A DNA stretch of 64,000 nucleotides, taken from Mycobacterium numidiamassiliense. Lineage in GTDB: Bacteria > Actinomycetota > Actinomycetes > Mycobacteriales > Mycobacteriaceae. Below the pieces are notes generated by a model. The model searched no databases. It saw only the letters and a list, made by a program, of their open reading frames with translations, and was not told the origin of the DNA. The position numbers and the translations under genes were made by a program. Positions 8,273-16,949 of this stretch are shown one piece after another. Location: NCBI RefSeq assembly GCF_900157365.1, contig NZ_FUEZ01000004.1, positions 3,998,966-4,062,965 of the forward strand, written 5' to 3'. Numbering within the stretch: the first letter of the stretch is position 1; the number at the start of each line of letters is the position of its first letter.

Positions 8273-9031
8273 TCAGGCGGCGGCGGGCTCGGTGCCGTCG
8301 TCAACGGCGTCGGCATCGTCGGCATCGACCTGTCGACCGAAGAAGAACCCCGCCGTGATCAGGACCTGGGCCGCAGCGTAGAACCACCAGATCGGCACGG
8401 CCAGTGCCTCGTTGCCGAGGATGAACCGGCCGATCGCAATCATCGCGTCCGACACCGCGAAGCTCACCGCGCCCACCGCCACCCAGACTGTCGGCAACCG
8501 CGCCAGCAGCGCCGTGCACACCATGATCGTCAGCACGCCGATGTAGGCCGTGACCGGAATCGTCAGCTGGTCGCGGCCCAGGTGGGGCCAGAACCAGTAC
8601 AACAACCCGATCGACGCCCCACACATCAACACCACCAAGACCATGCGCGCCCGCGACAGCGCACCCTTGGCCGCCAGCGGGAGCAGCGCGCCGACGAAGC
8701 ACACGTGGGCCACCAGAAATGCGCCCAGCCCCAGCATGAACGACAGCGGCCACCACGGGATGGCCAGCAGCCAATCGCCGACGGCCGACGACAGCAGCGC
8801 GGGCATCAGCCAGCGCCGCTCGCGGACAACCGGGTGCGCGACCGCCGCGACGGTCAGCAGCAATGCCATCAACGCCTTGAACGGCGGCTGCAGTATCCAG
8901 TGCCCGGTCAGTGCGGTGCCCGGCGGCGAGCGCAGCGCGATCACGGTCAAATAGATGCCGTAGGCCAGGCCGGCCCAGCCGGCCGCCACCCAGCCGCCGG
9001 CCACCAGGCCTGGTGCGTACGGTACTTCCAT
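8273..9031 (-). CDS. Lysoplasmalogenase-like (YhhN/TMEM86) membrane protein, Rv1401-like
   Basis: A 252-residue integral membrane protein with about eight hydrophobic segments. The family pattern SSAVGDWLLA near residue 90, and the late VSFAVSDAMIAIGRFI and PIWWFYAAAQ segments with their conserved Asp and Tyr, point to the YhhN/TMEM86 family, whose characterised members hydrolyse lysoplasmalogen; the bacterial role is not settled. The ATG at 9031 is chosen over upstream in-frame starts, which would lie within lipI. It shares the four bases CATG with the divergent lipI start. M. tuberculosis Rv1401 occupies the same place. C-terminus is acidic (DADDADAVDDG). Confidence 0.8.
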   Translation of the reverse strand: MEVPYAPGLVAGGWVAAGWAGLAYGIYLTVIALRSPPGTALTGHWILQPPFKALMALLLTVAAVAHPVVRERRWLMPALLSSAVGDWLLAIPWWPLSFMLGLGAFLVAHVCFVGALLPLAAKGALSRARMVLVVLMCGASIGLLYWFWPHLGRDQLTIPVTAYIGVLTIMVCTALLARLPTVWVAVGAVSFAVSDAMIAIGRFILGNEALAVPIWWFYAAAQVLITAGFFFGRQVDADDADAVDDGTEPAAA

Positions 9032-9989
9032 GCCCAGCTCAGACGACGCAGCCGACGACGAACGCTCGATCGACCCCATCCTGGTGAAGGTACTCGATGC
9101 GGTTCCGTTCCGGCTATCAACCGACGACGGCATCGAGGCTGCGCGCCAGCGGTTTCGCGACCTGCCGCGCCGCCCGTTGCATCCCGAGCTGCGTGTCGAA
9201 GACCGCGACATCTCAGGCCCGGCGGGCCCCCTGGCGATCCGAATCTATTGGCCGACAACGGACTCCGCGGCACCTCTGCCCGCCATCGTGTTTTTCCACG
9301 GCGGCGGCTTCGTCATCGGCGACCTCGACAGCTACGACGGCACCTGCCGCCAGCATGCGGTGGGCACCGAGGCGATCGTGGTGTCGGTGGACTACCGGTT
9401 GGCGCCCGAGCATCCCTATCCGGCCGCCGTCGAAGACGCTTGGGCCGCAATGCTCTGGGTGGCCGAGCACGCCGCCGAGATCGGTGCCGAACCCACCCGT
9501 ATCGCGGTCGCCGGCGACTCCGCGGGCGGCAACATCGCGGCGGTGATGGCACAGCAGTCGCGCGATAATGCCGGGCCGGGCCTGGTCTTTCAGCTGTTGT
9601 GGTATCCCTCGGTACTGTGGGATTCGTCGCTGCCGTCGTTCACCGAGAACGCCGAAGCGCCGATCTTGGACTCCGCGGCGATCGCCCAGTTCTCCCGTTG
9701 GTACGCAGGCGATGTCGACCTGCTGAACCCGCCGCCCGGCATGGCACCGGGACGGGCGACGAACTTGGCCGGCCTGCCCGCGGCCTACATCGGGGTGGCC
9801 GGCCACGACCCGCTGCGCGACGACGGCATGCGCTACGGCGAGCTGCTGGCCGCCGCCGGCGTGCCCGTCGAGGTGCATAACGCGACGACGATGGTGCACG
9901 GTTACCTCGGCTACGCGGGCATCGTTCCCGCCGCCACCGCCGGGATGGATCGGGGGCTCGCGGCGCTGCGCAATGCGCTGCATAAGTGA
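9030..9989 (+). CDS. lipI: Alpha/beta-hydrolase esterase LipI
   Basis: Hormone-sensitive-lipase-family carboxylesterase of 319 residues. The oxyanion motif FFHGGGF lies near residue 90, the nucleophile elbow GDSAGGN near 163, and the Asp and His of the triad in HDPLRDDG and VHGYLGY near 260 and 290. The start MPSSDDAADD matches the N-terminus of M. tuberculosis LipI (Rv1400c) as remembered. Its ATG overlaps the divergent lysoplasmalogenase ATG, leaving no intergenic promoter; transcription must start inside the neighbour. lipH follows 22 bases downstream and is about half identical, so the pair is a tandem duplication. Short-chain ester hydrolysis is the family activity; the natural substrate is unknown. 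Confidence 0.93.
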   Translation: MPSSDDAADDERSIDPILVKVLDAVPFRLSTDDGIEAARQRFRDLPRRPLHPELRVEDRDISGPAGPLAIRIYWPTTDSAAPLPAIVFFHGGGFVIGDLDSYDGTCRQHAVGTEAIVVSVDYRLAPEHPYPAAVEDAWAAMLWVAEHAAEIGAEPTRIAVAGDSAGGNIAAVMAQQSRDNAGPGLVFQLLWYPSVLWDSSLPSFTENAEAPILDSAAIAQFSRWYAGDVDLLNPPPGMAPGRATNLAGLPAAYIGVAGHDPLRDDGMRYGELLAAAGVPVEVHNATTMVHGYLGYAGIVPAATAGMDRGLAALRNALHK

Positions 9990-10011
9990 ACACAAAGCGT
10001 ACGGTGGACGA

Positions 10012-10977
10012 ATGATTGAGCGGCCCCTCGCCCGACCAGACATCGACCCCACGTTCAAGGCGTTGCTCGACGCGTTCACGATGACGTTCAACGCGGACGA
10101 CGGCGTCGAGCTCGCCCGCGCCCGGCTGAGCCAGCTCAAGGTGCCGGAGGAAATGCTGCCGGAGCTGCGCATCGAGAACCGGACGATCGCCCATGGCGAC
10201 CTCACCGACATTCCGGTCCGGATCTACTGGCCACCGGACAGCGACGCGCCCCCGCCCGTCGTCGTCTTCTTCCACGGCGGCGGTTTCGCCCTGGGTGACC
10301 TGGACACTCACGACCCCGTCGCTCGCATGCACGCGCTCGGCGCCGAGGCCATCGTGGTGTCCGTCGATTACCGCCTCGCCCCCGAACACCCGTTCCCGGC
10401 CGGCGTCGACGACAGCTGGGCCGCCCTGCAGTGGGTCGGCGAGCACGCCGCCGAACTGGGCGGCGACCCGGCCCGGATCGCCGTCGCCGGTGACTCCGCG
10501 GGCGGCAACCTCGCGGCGGTCACCGCGCTGCTGGCCCGCGACAACGGCGGGCCGAGTCTGACCTTCCAGCTGCTCTGGTACCCGGTCGCCACCGCTGACC
10601 TGTCGCTGCCCTCCCACACCGAGAACGCCGAAGCGCCGGTGCTGGACCGTGTGGTCATCGAGGCGTTCCTGGCCTGGTACCTGCCTGAACTCGACATCGA
10701 CGTCGACCCGAAGACGTTGCCCGTCACCTTCGCCCCGGCCAACGCCGCCGACCTGTCGGGTTTGCCGCCCGCCTACGTCGGGACGGCGGAGCACGATCCG
10801 CTGCGTGACGACGGGGCACGCTACGCCGAGTTGCTCAGCGCCGCAGGTGTGCCCGTCGAATTGAGCAACGAGCCGACCATGGTGCACGGCTACGCCAGCT
10901 TCGCGATGGTGATCCCGGCCGCCGCTGAGGCCACCGAGCGTGGGCTTCGGGCGCTACGGAAAGCGTTGCACCCCTAG
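10012..10977 (+). CDS. lipH: Alpha/beta-hydrolase esterase LipH
   Basis: Second esterase of the lipI-lipH pair, 321 residues, same HSL family. FFHGGGFALGDLDTHD (oxyanion hole) lies near residue 86 and GDSAGGNLAAV (nucleophile Ser) near 160; the acid and base lie in HDPLRDDG and MVHGYASF. The ATG at 10012 is preceded by GGTGGA; an in-frame ATG at 9973 lies inside lipI and is rejected. It corresponds to Rv1399c, a characterised mycobacterial carboxylesterase of short acyl chains. In H37Rv a block with cyp132, PE_PGRS25 and vapBC10 separates lipH from metK; here only one gene does. Confidence 0.93.
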   Translation: MIERPLARPDIDPTFKALLDAFTMTFNADDGVELARARLSQLKVPEEMLPELRIENRTIAHGDLTDIPVRIYWPPDSDAPPPVVVFFHGGGFALGDLDTHDPVARMHALGAEAIVVSVDYRLAPEHPFPAGVDDSWAALQWVGEHAAELGGDPARIAVAGDSAGGNLAAVTALLARDNGGPSLTFQLLWYPVATADLSLPSHTENAEAPVLDRVVIEAFLAWYLPELDIDVDPKTLPVTFAPANAADLSGLPPAYVGTAEHDPLRDDGARYAELLSAAGVPVELSNEPTMVHGYASFAMVIPAAAEATERGLRALRKALHP

Positions 10978-11031
10978 GCAGGTGTCACCGTCGTTGGGTT
11001 AGAGTTCCCAGCAGAGGTGAAGGGGGCAGCG

Positions 11032-11621
11032 GTGTCGAAGGAGTTTTCGTCTCTCGACGAACCACTTCGGGAATTCATCGCCGAGCAGGCGATGTTCTTC
11101 GTGGCCACCGCGCCGTCCGAAGGTGGACGAATTAACCTGTCCCCCAAAGGATATCAAGATACATTCGCCGTTCTCGACGAGCACACGGTGGCCTATCTGG
11201 ATCTATTCGGCAGCGGCGCGGAGACCATCGCGCACCTGCGCGACAACGGGCGGATCACCATCATGTTCTGCTCGTTCACCCGCAACTCGCGCATCTTGCG
11301 GCTATTTGGCACCGGCCGGGTCGTTCGCCCGGACGACGCCGAATTTCCTGATCTAGCAGCACATTTCGGCGACCAGCATCCCGGCACCCGCGCCGCCATC
11401 GTCGTCGACGTGCAGCGGATCGCCGACGCGTGCGGGTACGCGGTGCCCTACTACGATCTGGTCGACGAACGCCCGGTGCTCGACAAGGCCCACGCCAAGG
11501 CCACCGACGAGAAGTGGGCCAGCTCCGTCGAGCGCAACCGGCACAGCATCGACGGGCTGCCCGCGCTCGACCGCGACCACCCGCCGCCGCCCAAAACCGA
11601 AGGCGCAGAGGTCCCGAAGCG

Positions 11622-11625
<4 letters not shown>
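11032..11625 (+). CDS. Pyridoxamine 5'-phosphate oxidase family (flavin split-barrel) protein
   Basis: A 197-residue protein with the FMN/F420-binding split beta-barrel: EQAMFFVATAP near residue 20, NLSPKGYQDTFAVLDEHTVA near 38, and FGSGAETIAHLRDNGRITIM near 62-80. Members of this group bind flavin, F420 or haem and the substrate here is unknown. The GTG at 11032 is chosen because AAGGGGG lies 5 bases before it; a GTG at 11017 is possible. It ends with a 4-base convergent overlap with metK. It replaces the H37Rv genes between metK and lipH. Confidence 0.82.
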
Positions 11626-12833
<1,208 letters not shown>

Positions 12834-12862
12834 TGAAGTGATCCTTCCCATCGTCCGAATGT

Positions 12863-12892
12863 TAGTTAGGCAAATTATTTTAGTCGCATCAA
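12863..12892 (-). promoter_or_regulatory. Possible metK promoter
   Basis: The AT-rich gap between coaBC and metK contains, on the minus strand, TTGATG (12892-12887) and TAACTA (12868-12863) separated by 18 bases, a fair SigA-like arrangement about 30 bases before the metK start. The spacing and -10 match are imperfect, so this is only a candidate. Confidence 0.3.
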
Positions 12893-12961
12893 ATTACGCC
12901 GGGCTCAGCCGGGCGTGCACACCTGTATCTAACAGCCTTGCGCAGCGGCCATCGGCAGGCC

Positions 12962-14212
12962 CTACCCGGCATCGCTGTTGAGGAACGTCACGATCGCATC
13001 GACGATGCGGCTGGCCATCAACGTCTTGGAGCCGTGCTGCAGCGCCGCCTCGGTGCCGTCGGCCGCCAGCAGCCAGCCGTCGTTGTTGTCGACTTCGAAC
13101 GCCCGGCCGTCGCCCACCGCGTTGACGACCAACAGGTCACAGCCCTTGCGCCGCAACTTCGCTCGCGCGTGGAACAGCACATCGCCGTTGGCGTCGCCGG
13201 TCTCGGCGGCGAAGCCCACGATGGCCCGCATGTTGGGCAACTCGCCGTGGGCGCGGGCGCGGACCGCACCGGCGAGCACGTCGTCGTTGCGGACCAGGTC
13301 GATCGTCGGCGGGTCGTCCTGATCGTTGGGGCCCTTTTTGATCTTGGCGGCGGCAACCTGGGCGGGCCGGAAGTCGGCGACCGCGGCGGCCATCACCAGC
13401 ACGTCGGCGCCCGGGGCGTGCTTGGAGACGGCGTCCGCCAGTTGTTGCGCCGAGCTGACCTGGACGACGTCCACCCCCGCGGGGTCGATGAGTCCAACAG
13501 TGTGCCCGGCGATCAGCGTGACCTCGGCGCCGCGCTGGGCAGCAACCCGGGCGACGGCGTAGCCCTGCTTGCCAGAACTGCGGTTGCCGATGAAGCGGAC
13601 CGGATCGATCGGCTCGCGGGTGCCGCCGGCGGTCACCAGCACCTTGCGGCCGGCCAAGTCGTAGGGCAGGGCGTCATGGCGTTCCAGCAGTAGCTGCGCG
13701 AGCGTGGTGATCTCTTCGGCCTCGGGCAGCCGCCCTTTGCCGCTGTCGGCGCCGGTGAGCCGTCCAAACGCGGGCTCCAGCACGACTGCGCCCCGGCGGC
13801 GCAATGTGGCCACGTTGTCGACGGTGGCCGGGTGCAACCACATCTCGGTGTGCATGGCCGGCGCGAACAGCACCGGGCACCGCGCGGTCAGGAGGGTCGC
13901 GGTCAGCAGATCGTCCGCCCGGCCGTGGGTGGCCCGGGCCAGCAGGTCGGCGGTGGCCGGTGCCACCACGACCAGGTCGGCCTGCTGGCCGAGCCGGACG
14001 TGCGGCACTTCGGGCACGTCGGCGAAGACGCCGGTGTGCACCGGCTGACCGGATAACGCCTCGAAGGTGGCGGCACCGACGAAGCGCAACGCGGAGTCGG
14101 TCGGGACGACGCGGACCTCGTGGCCGGCCTCGGCGAGCTGGCGAACGACGGTGCACGCCTTGTAGGCGGCGATACCACCGGCGACGCCGACGACGATCCG
14201 CTTGCGATCCAT
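12962..14212 (-). CDS. coaBC: Bifunctional phosphopantothenoylcysteine decarboxylase / phosphopantothenate-cysteine ligase
   Basis: Carries out two steps of coenzyme A synthesis. The N-terminal CoaC flavoprotein domain (about 1-185) has VAGGIAAYKAC, the PAMHTEMW active-site region near residue 108 and the TGADSGKGRLPE substrate loop near 153. The CoaB ligase domain (about 190-416) has VTAGGTREPIDPVRFIGNRS and VMAAAVADFRP. At 416 residues the length is normal. It lies downstream of rpoZ with a 72-base gap, as in H37Rv (Rv1390-Rv1391), and probably shares its transcript. Confidence 0.96.
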   Translation of the reverse strand: MDRKRIVVGVAGGIAAYKACTVVRQLAEAGHEVRVVPTDSALRFVGAATFEALSGQPVHTGVFADVPEVPHVRLGQQADLVVVAPATADLLARATHGRADDLLTATLLTARCPVLFAPAMHTEMWLHPATVDNVATLRRRGAVVLEPAFGRLTGADSGKGRLPEAEEITTLAQLLLERHDALPYDLAGRKVLVTAGGTREPIDPVRFIGNRSSGKQGYAVARVAAQRGAEVTLIAGHTVGLIDPAGVDVVQVSSAQQLADAVSKHAPGADVLVMAAAVADFRPAQVAAAKIKKGPNDQDDPPTIDLVRNDDVLAGAVRARAHGELPNMRAIVGFAAETGDANGDVLFHARAKLRRKGCDLLVVNAVGDGRAFEVDNNDGWLLAADGTEAALQHGSKTLMASRIVDAIVTFLNSDAG

Positions 14213-14284
14213 CTACGCCGGCCCTTCTCGGACGGCTTGGTAGCGGCTCTCAGAGCTGATCACAGCGCGCCCGGCTCCGTCCTG

Positions 14285-14617
14285 TTACTCGCCCTCGGTG
14301 TGTTCGAGCAGGTCGGCGTGGATCTCGCGCATCGCGATGGACAGCGGCTTTTCCTGCAGGCCGGGCTCGACCAACGGACCAACGTATTCGAGGATGCCCT
14401 CGCCCAGCTGGTTGTAGTAATCGTTGATCTGCCGGGCTCGCTTCGCCGCGTAGATGACCAGGGCGTATTTGCTGGACACGCGGTCCAGCAACTCGTCGAT
14501 GGGCGGGTTGGTGATGCCCAGTGGGGTGTCGTAGGCGCCTTGTCCACCTGCCGACGGATCGAACTGATCCATGGCGGGCAGGGTGGTCAGCGACGCGTCG
14601 GACTGCGAATTACTCAC
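14285..14617 (-). CDS. rpoZ: RNA polymerase omega subunit
   Basis: Small RNA polymerase subunit that helps fold and hold the beta-prime subunit. The 110-residue protein begins at a GTG (14617). The omega core is clear: GITNPPIDELLDRVSSKYAL near residue 34-53 and AAKRARQINDYYNQLGEG near 58, with a conserved acidic C-terminus. The mycobacterial N-terminal extension (SQSDASLTTLPAMDQF) is present. It lies between gmk and coaBC on the minus strand, the standard actinobacterial order gmk-rpoZ-coaBC. Confidence 0.96.
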   Translation of the reverse strand: MSNSQSDASLTTLPAMDQFDPSAGGQGAYDTPLGITNPPIDELLDRVSSKYALVIYAAKRARQINDYYNQLGEGILEYVGPLVEPGLQEKPLSIAMREIHADLLEHTEGE

Positions 14618-14693
14618 TTAAGACTTTCTCCTGGCGCTCAGAGCGGTTGAAAACTGTGTGAAGGTGATGCTTACGCGCGTCTGGCGAGGCGGC

Positions 14694-15320
14694 TCATGCC
14701 GGGCCAGGTGCGTTTCCCACCAGCAAGGATACCAATTCGGCGCAGGCAGACTCCAATTGCCTGTTGACCACGACTCGGTCGAAGTCATCCTGAGCTGCTA
14801 ATTCGATGCGGGCGGTGTCCAGGCGGCGGCGGATGGCCTCGGGCGTTTCGGTGCCCCGGCCGACCAACCTGGCCTGCAGATCTGCCCAGCTGGGTGGCGC
14901 GAGGAACACCGTGATGGCCTCGGGCATCGCTTGCTTGATGGCCCTGGCCCCGGCCAGATCGACCTCGATGAGTACGGGAAGGCCGCTCGCGGTGGCGGTC
15001 CGTACCGGCTCGGCCAGCGTGCCGGATCGCTGCAGGCCACCGTGGATTTCTGCCCACTCCAGCAGGTCACCGTCGTCGATGAGTTGCTGGAAGCGAGCGG
15101 AGCTGACGAAGTGGTAGTCGACGCCGTCGACCTCACCCGGCCGCGGCGCCCGCGTCGTGGCCGAGACGCTGAAATGAAGATTGGGGATTTGGTCGCGCAA
15201 GCACCCAACCAAGGCCGACTTCCCGACCCCGGAGGGACCGGACAGCACCACGACACGCCCTGCGCCTGTCGGCTCGGGACGTGCCCCGTGCGCGATGTCC
15301 GGTCCCCCGCTGGAGCTCAT
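14694..15320 (-). CDS. gmk: Guanylate kinase
   Basis: Phosphorylates GMP to GDP. The P-loop SGPSGVGKSALV lies near residue 24, SATTRAPRPGEVDGVDYHF near 51-69, and the GMP-binding and lid region follows to VFLAPPSWADL near 130. The ATG at 15320, preceded by AGGAG at five bases, gives 208 residues, the M. tuberculosis length; the longer in-frame start at 15353 is rejected. It follows mihF on the same strand with about 60 bases between, the usual mihF-gmk-rpoZ order. Confidence 0.95.
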   Translation of the reverse strand: MSSSGGPDIAHGARPEPTGAGRVVVLSGPSGVGKSALVGCLRDQIPNLHFSVSATTRAPRPGEVDGVDYHFVSSARFQQLIDDGDLLEWAEIHGGLQRSGTLAEPVRTATASGLPVLIEVDLAGARAIKQAMPEAITVFLAPPSWADLQARLVGRGTETPEAIRRRLDTARIELAAQDDFDRVVVNRQLESACAELVSLLVGNAPGPA

Positions 15321-15381
15321 TGACGCTCCTGGGTCGGTACCCCCACAGGCCATCCGGCCTGCATCGTCGCGGGGCTGTGAG

Positions 15382-15699
15382 TTAGGCGGAACCGAACTTT
15401 TCCAGCAGCGCCTTACGCTGCCGGTCGCCCAGACCGCGCAACCGGCGGGTCGGAGCGATTTCCAGTTCGGTCATGATTTCCTGCGCCTTGACCTTGCCCA
15501 CCTTGGGCAGTGCCTCGAGAAGAGCAGAAACCTTCATCTTGCCCAGGACTTCATCGCTCTCTGCGTCCTTGAGCACCTGCGTGAGGTTGGTGCCACCGCG
15601 CTTGAGCCGGTCCTTGAGCTCTGCTCGCGCTCGACGTGCGGCAGCCGCCTTCTCCAACGCGGCCGCGCGCTGCTCGTCGGTCAACTGGGGAAGGGCCAC
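15382..15699 (-). CDS. mihF: Mycobacterial integration host factor
   Basis: Nucleoid-associated DNA-binding protein of 105 residues, the actinobacterial IHF that is unrelated to enterobacterial IHF. The basic N-terminal helix (KAAAARRARAELKDRLKRGG) precedes the helix-two-turns-helix region (LPKVGKVKAQEIMTELEIAP, then RRLRGLGDRQRKALLEKFG). In phage L5 integration the M. smegmatis homologue is required as host factor. Start is GTG at 15699 after GGAGGAATC-like purines; the 190-residue version once annotated in M. tuberculosis is not supported here. The gene is first of mihF-gmk-rpoZ-coaBC and comes 420 bases after pyrF. Confidence 0.95.
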   Translation of the reverse strand: MALPQLTDEQRAAALEKAAAARRARAELKDRLKRGGTNLTQVLKDAESDEVLGKMKVSALLEALPKVGKVKAQEIMTELEIAPTRRLRGLGDRQRKALLEKFGSA

Positions 15700-16121
15700 G
15701 ATTCCTCCGTATCTGATCCATCATTTTGTCTCTGCCGGGGCCTTCAGCCCCAGCGCAGACGACCGTACTCACGGTTCCTGACGAAATCTAACCCGACCCC
15801 CTGGTTAGGGGGGTAAATGCCCAGCGTGGGCGCGTCGGGTGACGTCCACCAGGACCGTGCACGGCATCGCTGGGGGCCCTTCCAGGCGGCGTTCGATGCG
15901 GGCGGCAGCCCCCGTCCGACACCCCGCGATCACGGCTCTCACCTGCGGTTTTGCCGACGGCCGGGCCGACGTTGCGCGCTTCCTCGCGAGAGGCCACCAG
16001 CGAAGTCGACAGGTAGCCGCGAGGTCTCGCGCCCCGGATCAAGGATTTTTCATGCGTGTCGCGCGTGTCGCGCCGGTGGTCAGCGGGGGTCGACGATCGT
16101 CGCAGCGTCGCGAAAGGCGGG
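15700..16121. other. Gene-free region between pyrF and mihF
   Basis: About 420 bases with no convincing coding region: open frames on both strands have Arg/Pro-rich shadow composition, no domain and no good ribosome-binding site. In H37Rv this place holds a PE/PPE pair (Rv1386-Rv1387, from memory), which is absent here. The mihF promoter should lie within it, but I see no unambiguous -35/-10 pair. A run of GGGGGG at about 15807-15812 is the only simple-sequence feature. Confidence 0.5.
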
Positions 16122-16949
16122 TCAGAGCACCGACAGGTACGCCACCGCGTCCAGCATTCGCTCACCCGCGGCCCGCAGATCGACCACATTCGGCCCGGCG
16201 CGCAGCACCTCACGCGCCACCGCCGGCAGCAGTTGGCCCGGTGCGGCCCCACCGAGGCCCGCCAGCGCCTCGGGGCGCCCGCCCTGGACGCCGACGCCCG
16301 GCACCAGCACCGGTCCGCCCAGCGCGCTCACGTCGGGCGCCTGGAAAACGGTCGCACCGACCACCACACCGACGTATCCCGGCTCGTTGGGGTTGGCGGA
16401 CCGGTTGACCACCGCGGCCTGGTCGACGACCAGCTGGGCCACGGTGCGCTCGTCGAAGGTGGCACGCTGCACGGTCGCGCCCTCGGGATTGGAGCTGGCC
16501 GCCACCACGAAAACCCCGCGGTCGTGGGCGGCGGCGGTTTCCAGCAGCGGGCGCAGCGAGCCGAACCCCAGGTACGGCGATGCGGTCACGGCGTCGGCGG
16601 CCAGCGGCGAATCGCCCGCCCAGGCGGTGGCGTAGGCCGCCATCGTCGTCCCGATATCGCCCCGCTTGGCGTCCGCGAGCACCAGCACCCCGGCCGAGCG
16701 CAGCGCGGCGATGGTGCCTTCCAGCACTACGAACCCGGCAGACCCATAGGCCTCGAAGAACGCCACCTGCGGTTTGACGACGGCAAAACCCGCGAATGCT
16801 TCGACGCAGATGTCGCAGAACGCGGCCAGCCCCTCGACGGTGGTCGGCAGGTCCCACGCCCGCAGCAGCTCGGGATGCGGGTCGATACCCAGGCACAGTG
16901 GGCCGCGGCTCAGCTTCGCCGCGGTCAGCCGCGCGCCGAATCCGGTCAC
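16122..16949 (-). CDS. pyrF: Orotidine 5'-phosphate decarboxylase
   Basis: Last step of UMP synthesis. The 275-residue protein is the long actinobacterial type: LCLGIDPHPELL near residue 18, the catalytic VLADAKRGDIG (Lys and Asp) near 93, TASPYLGFGSL near 125 and VPGVGVQGG near 221. The GTG at 16949 overlaps the carB stop as GTGA, fixing the start and showing translational coupling; an open frame extending further upstream lies inside carB. Last gene of the pyrimidine operon. Confidence 0.95.
   Translation of the reverse strand: MTGFGARLTAAKLSRGPLCLGIDPHPELLRAWDLPTTVEGLAAFCDICVEAFAGFAVVKPQVAFFEAYGSAGFVVLEGTIAALRSAGVLVLADAKRGDIGTTMAAYATAWAGDSPLAADAVTASPYLGFGSLRPLLETAAAHDRGVFVVAASSNPEGATVQRATFDERTVAQLVVDQAAVVNRSANPNEPGYVGVVVGATVFQAPDVSALGGPVLVPGVGVQGGRPEALAGLGGAAPGQLLPAVAREVLRAGPNVVDLRAAGERMLDAVAYLSVL

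Noticed and set aside
12852..12961. SAM riboswitch before metK
   Set aside because: The 128-base gap to coaBC shows no riboswitch-like conserved core or terminator/antiterminator pair.
15788..16252. Minus-strand open frame between pyrF and mihF
   Set aside because: Arg/Pro-rich, overlaps the pyrF end, no recognisable domain or start context.
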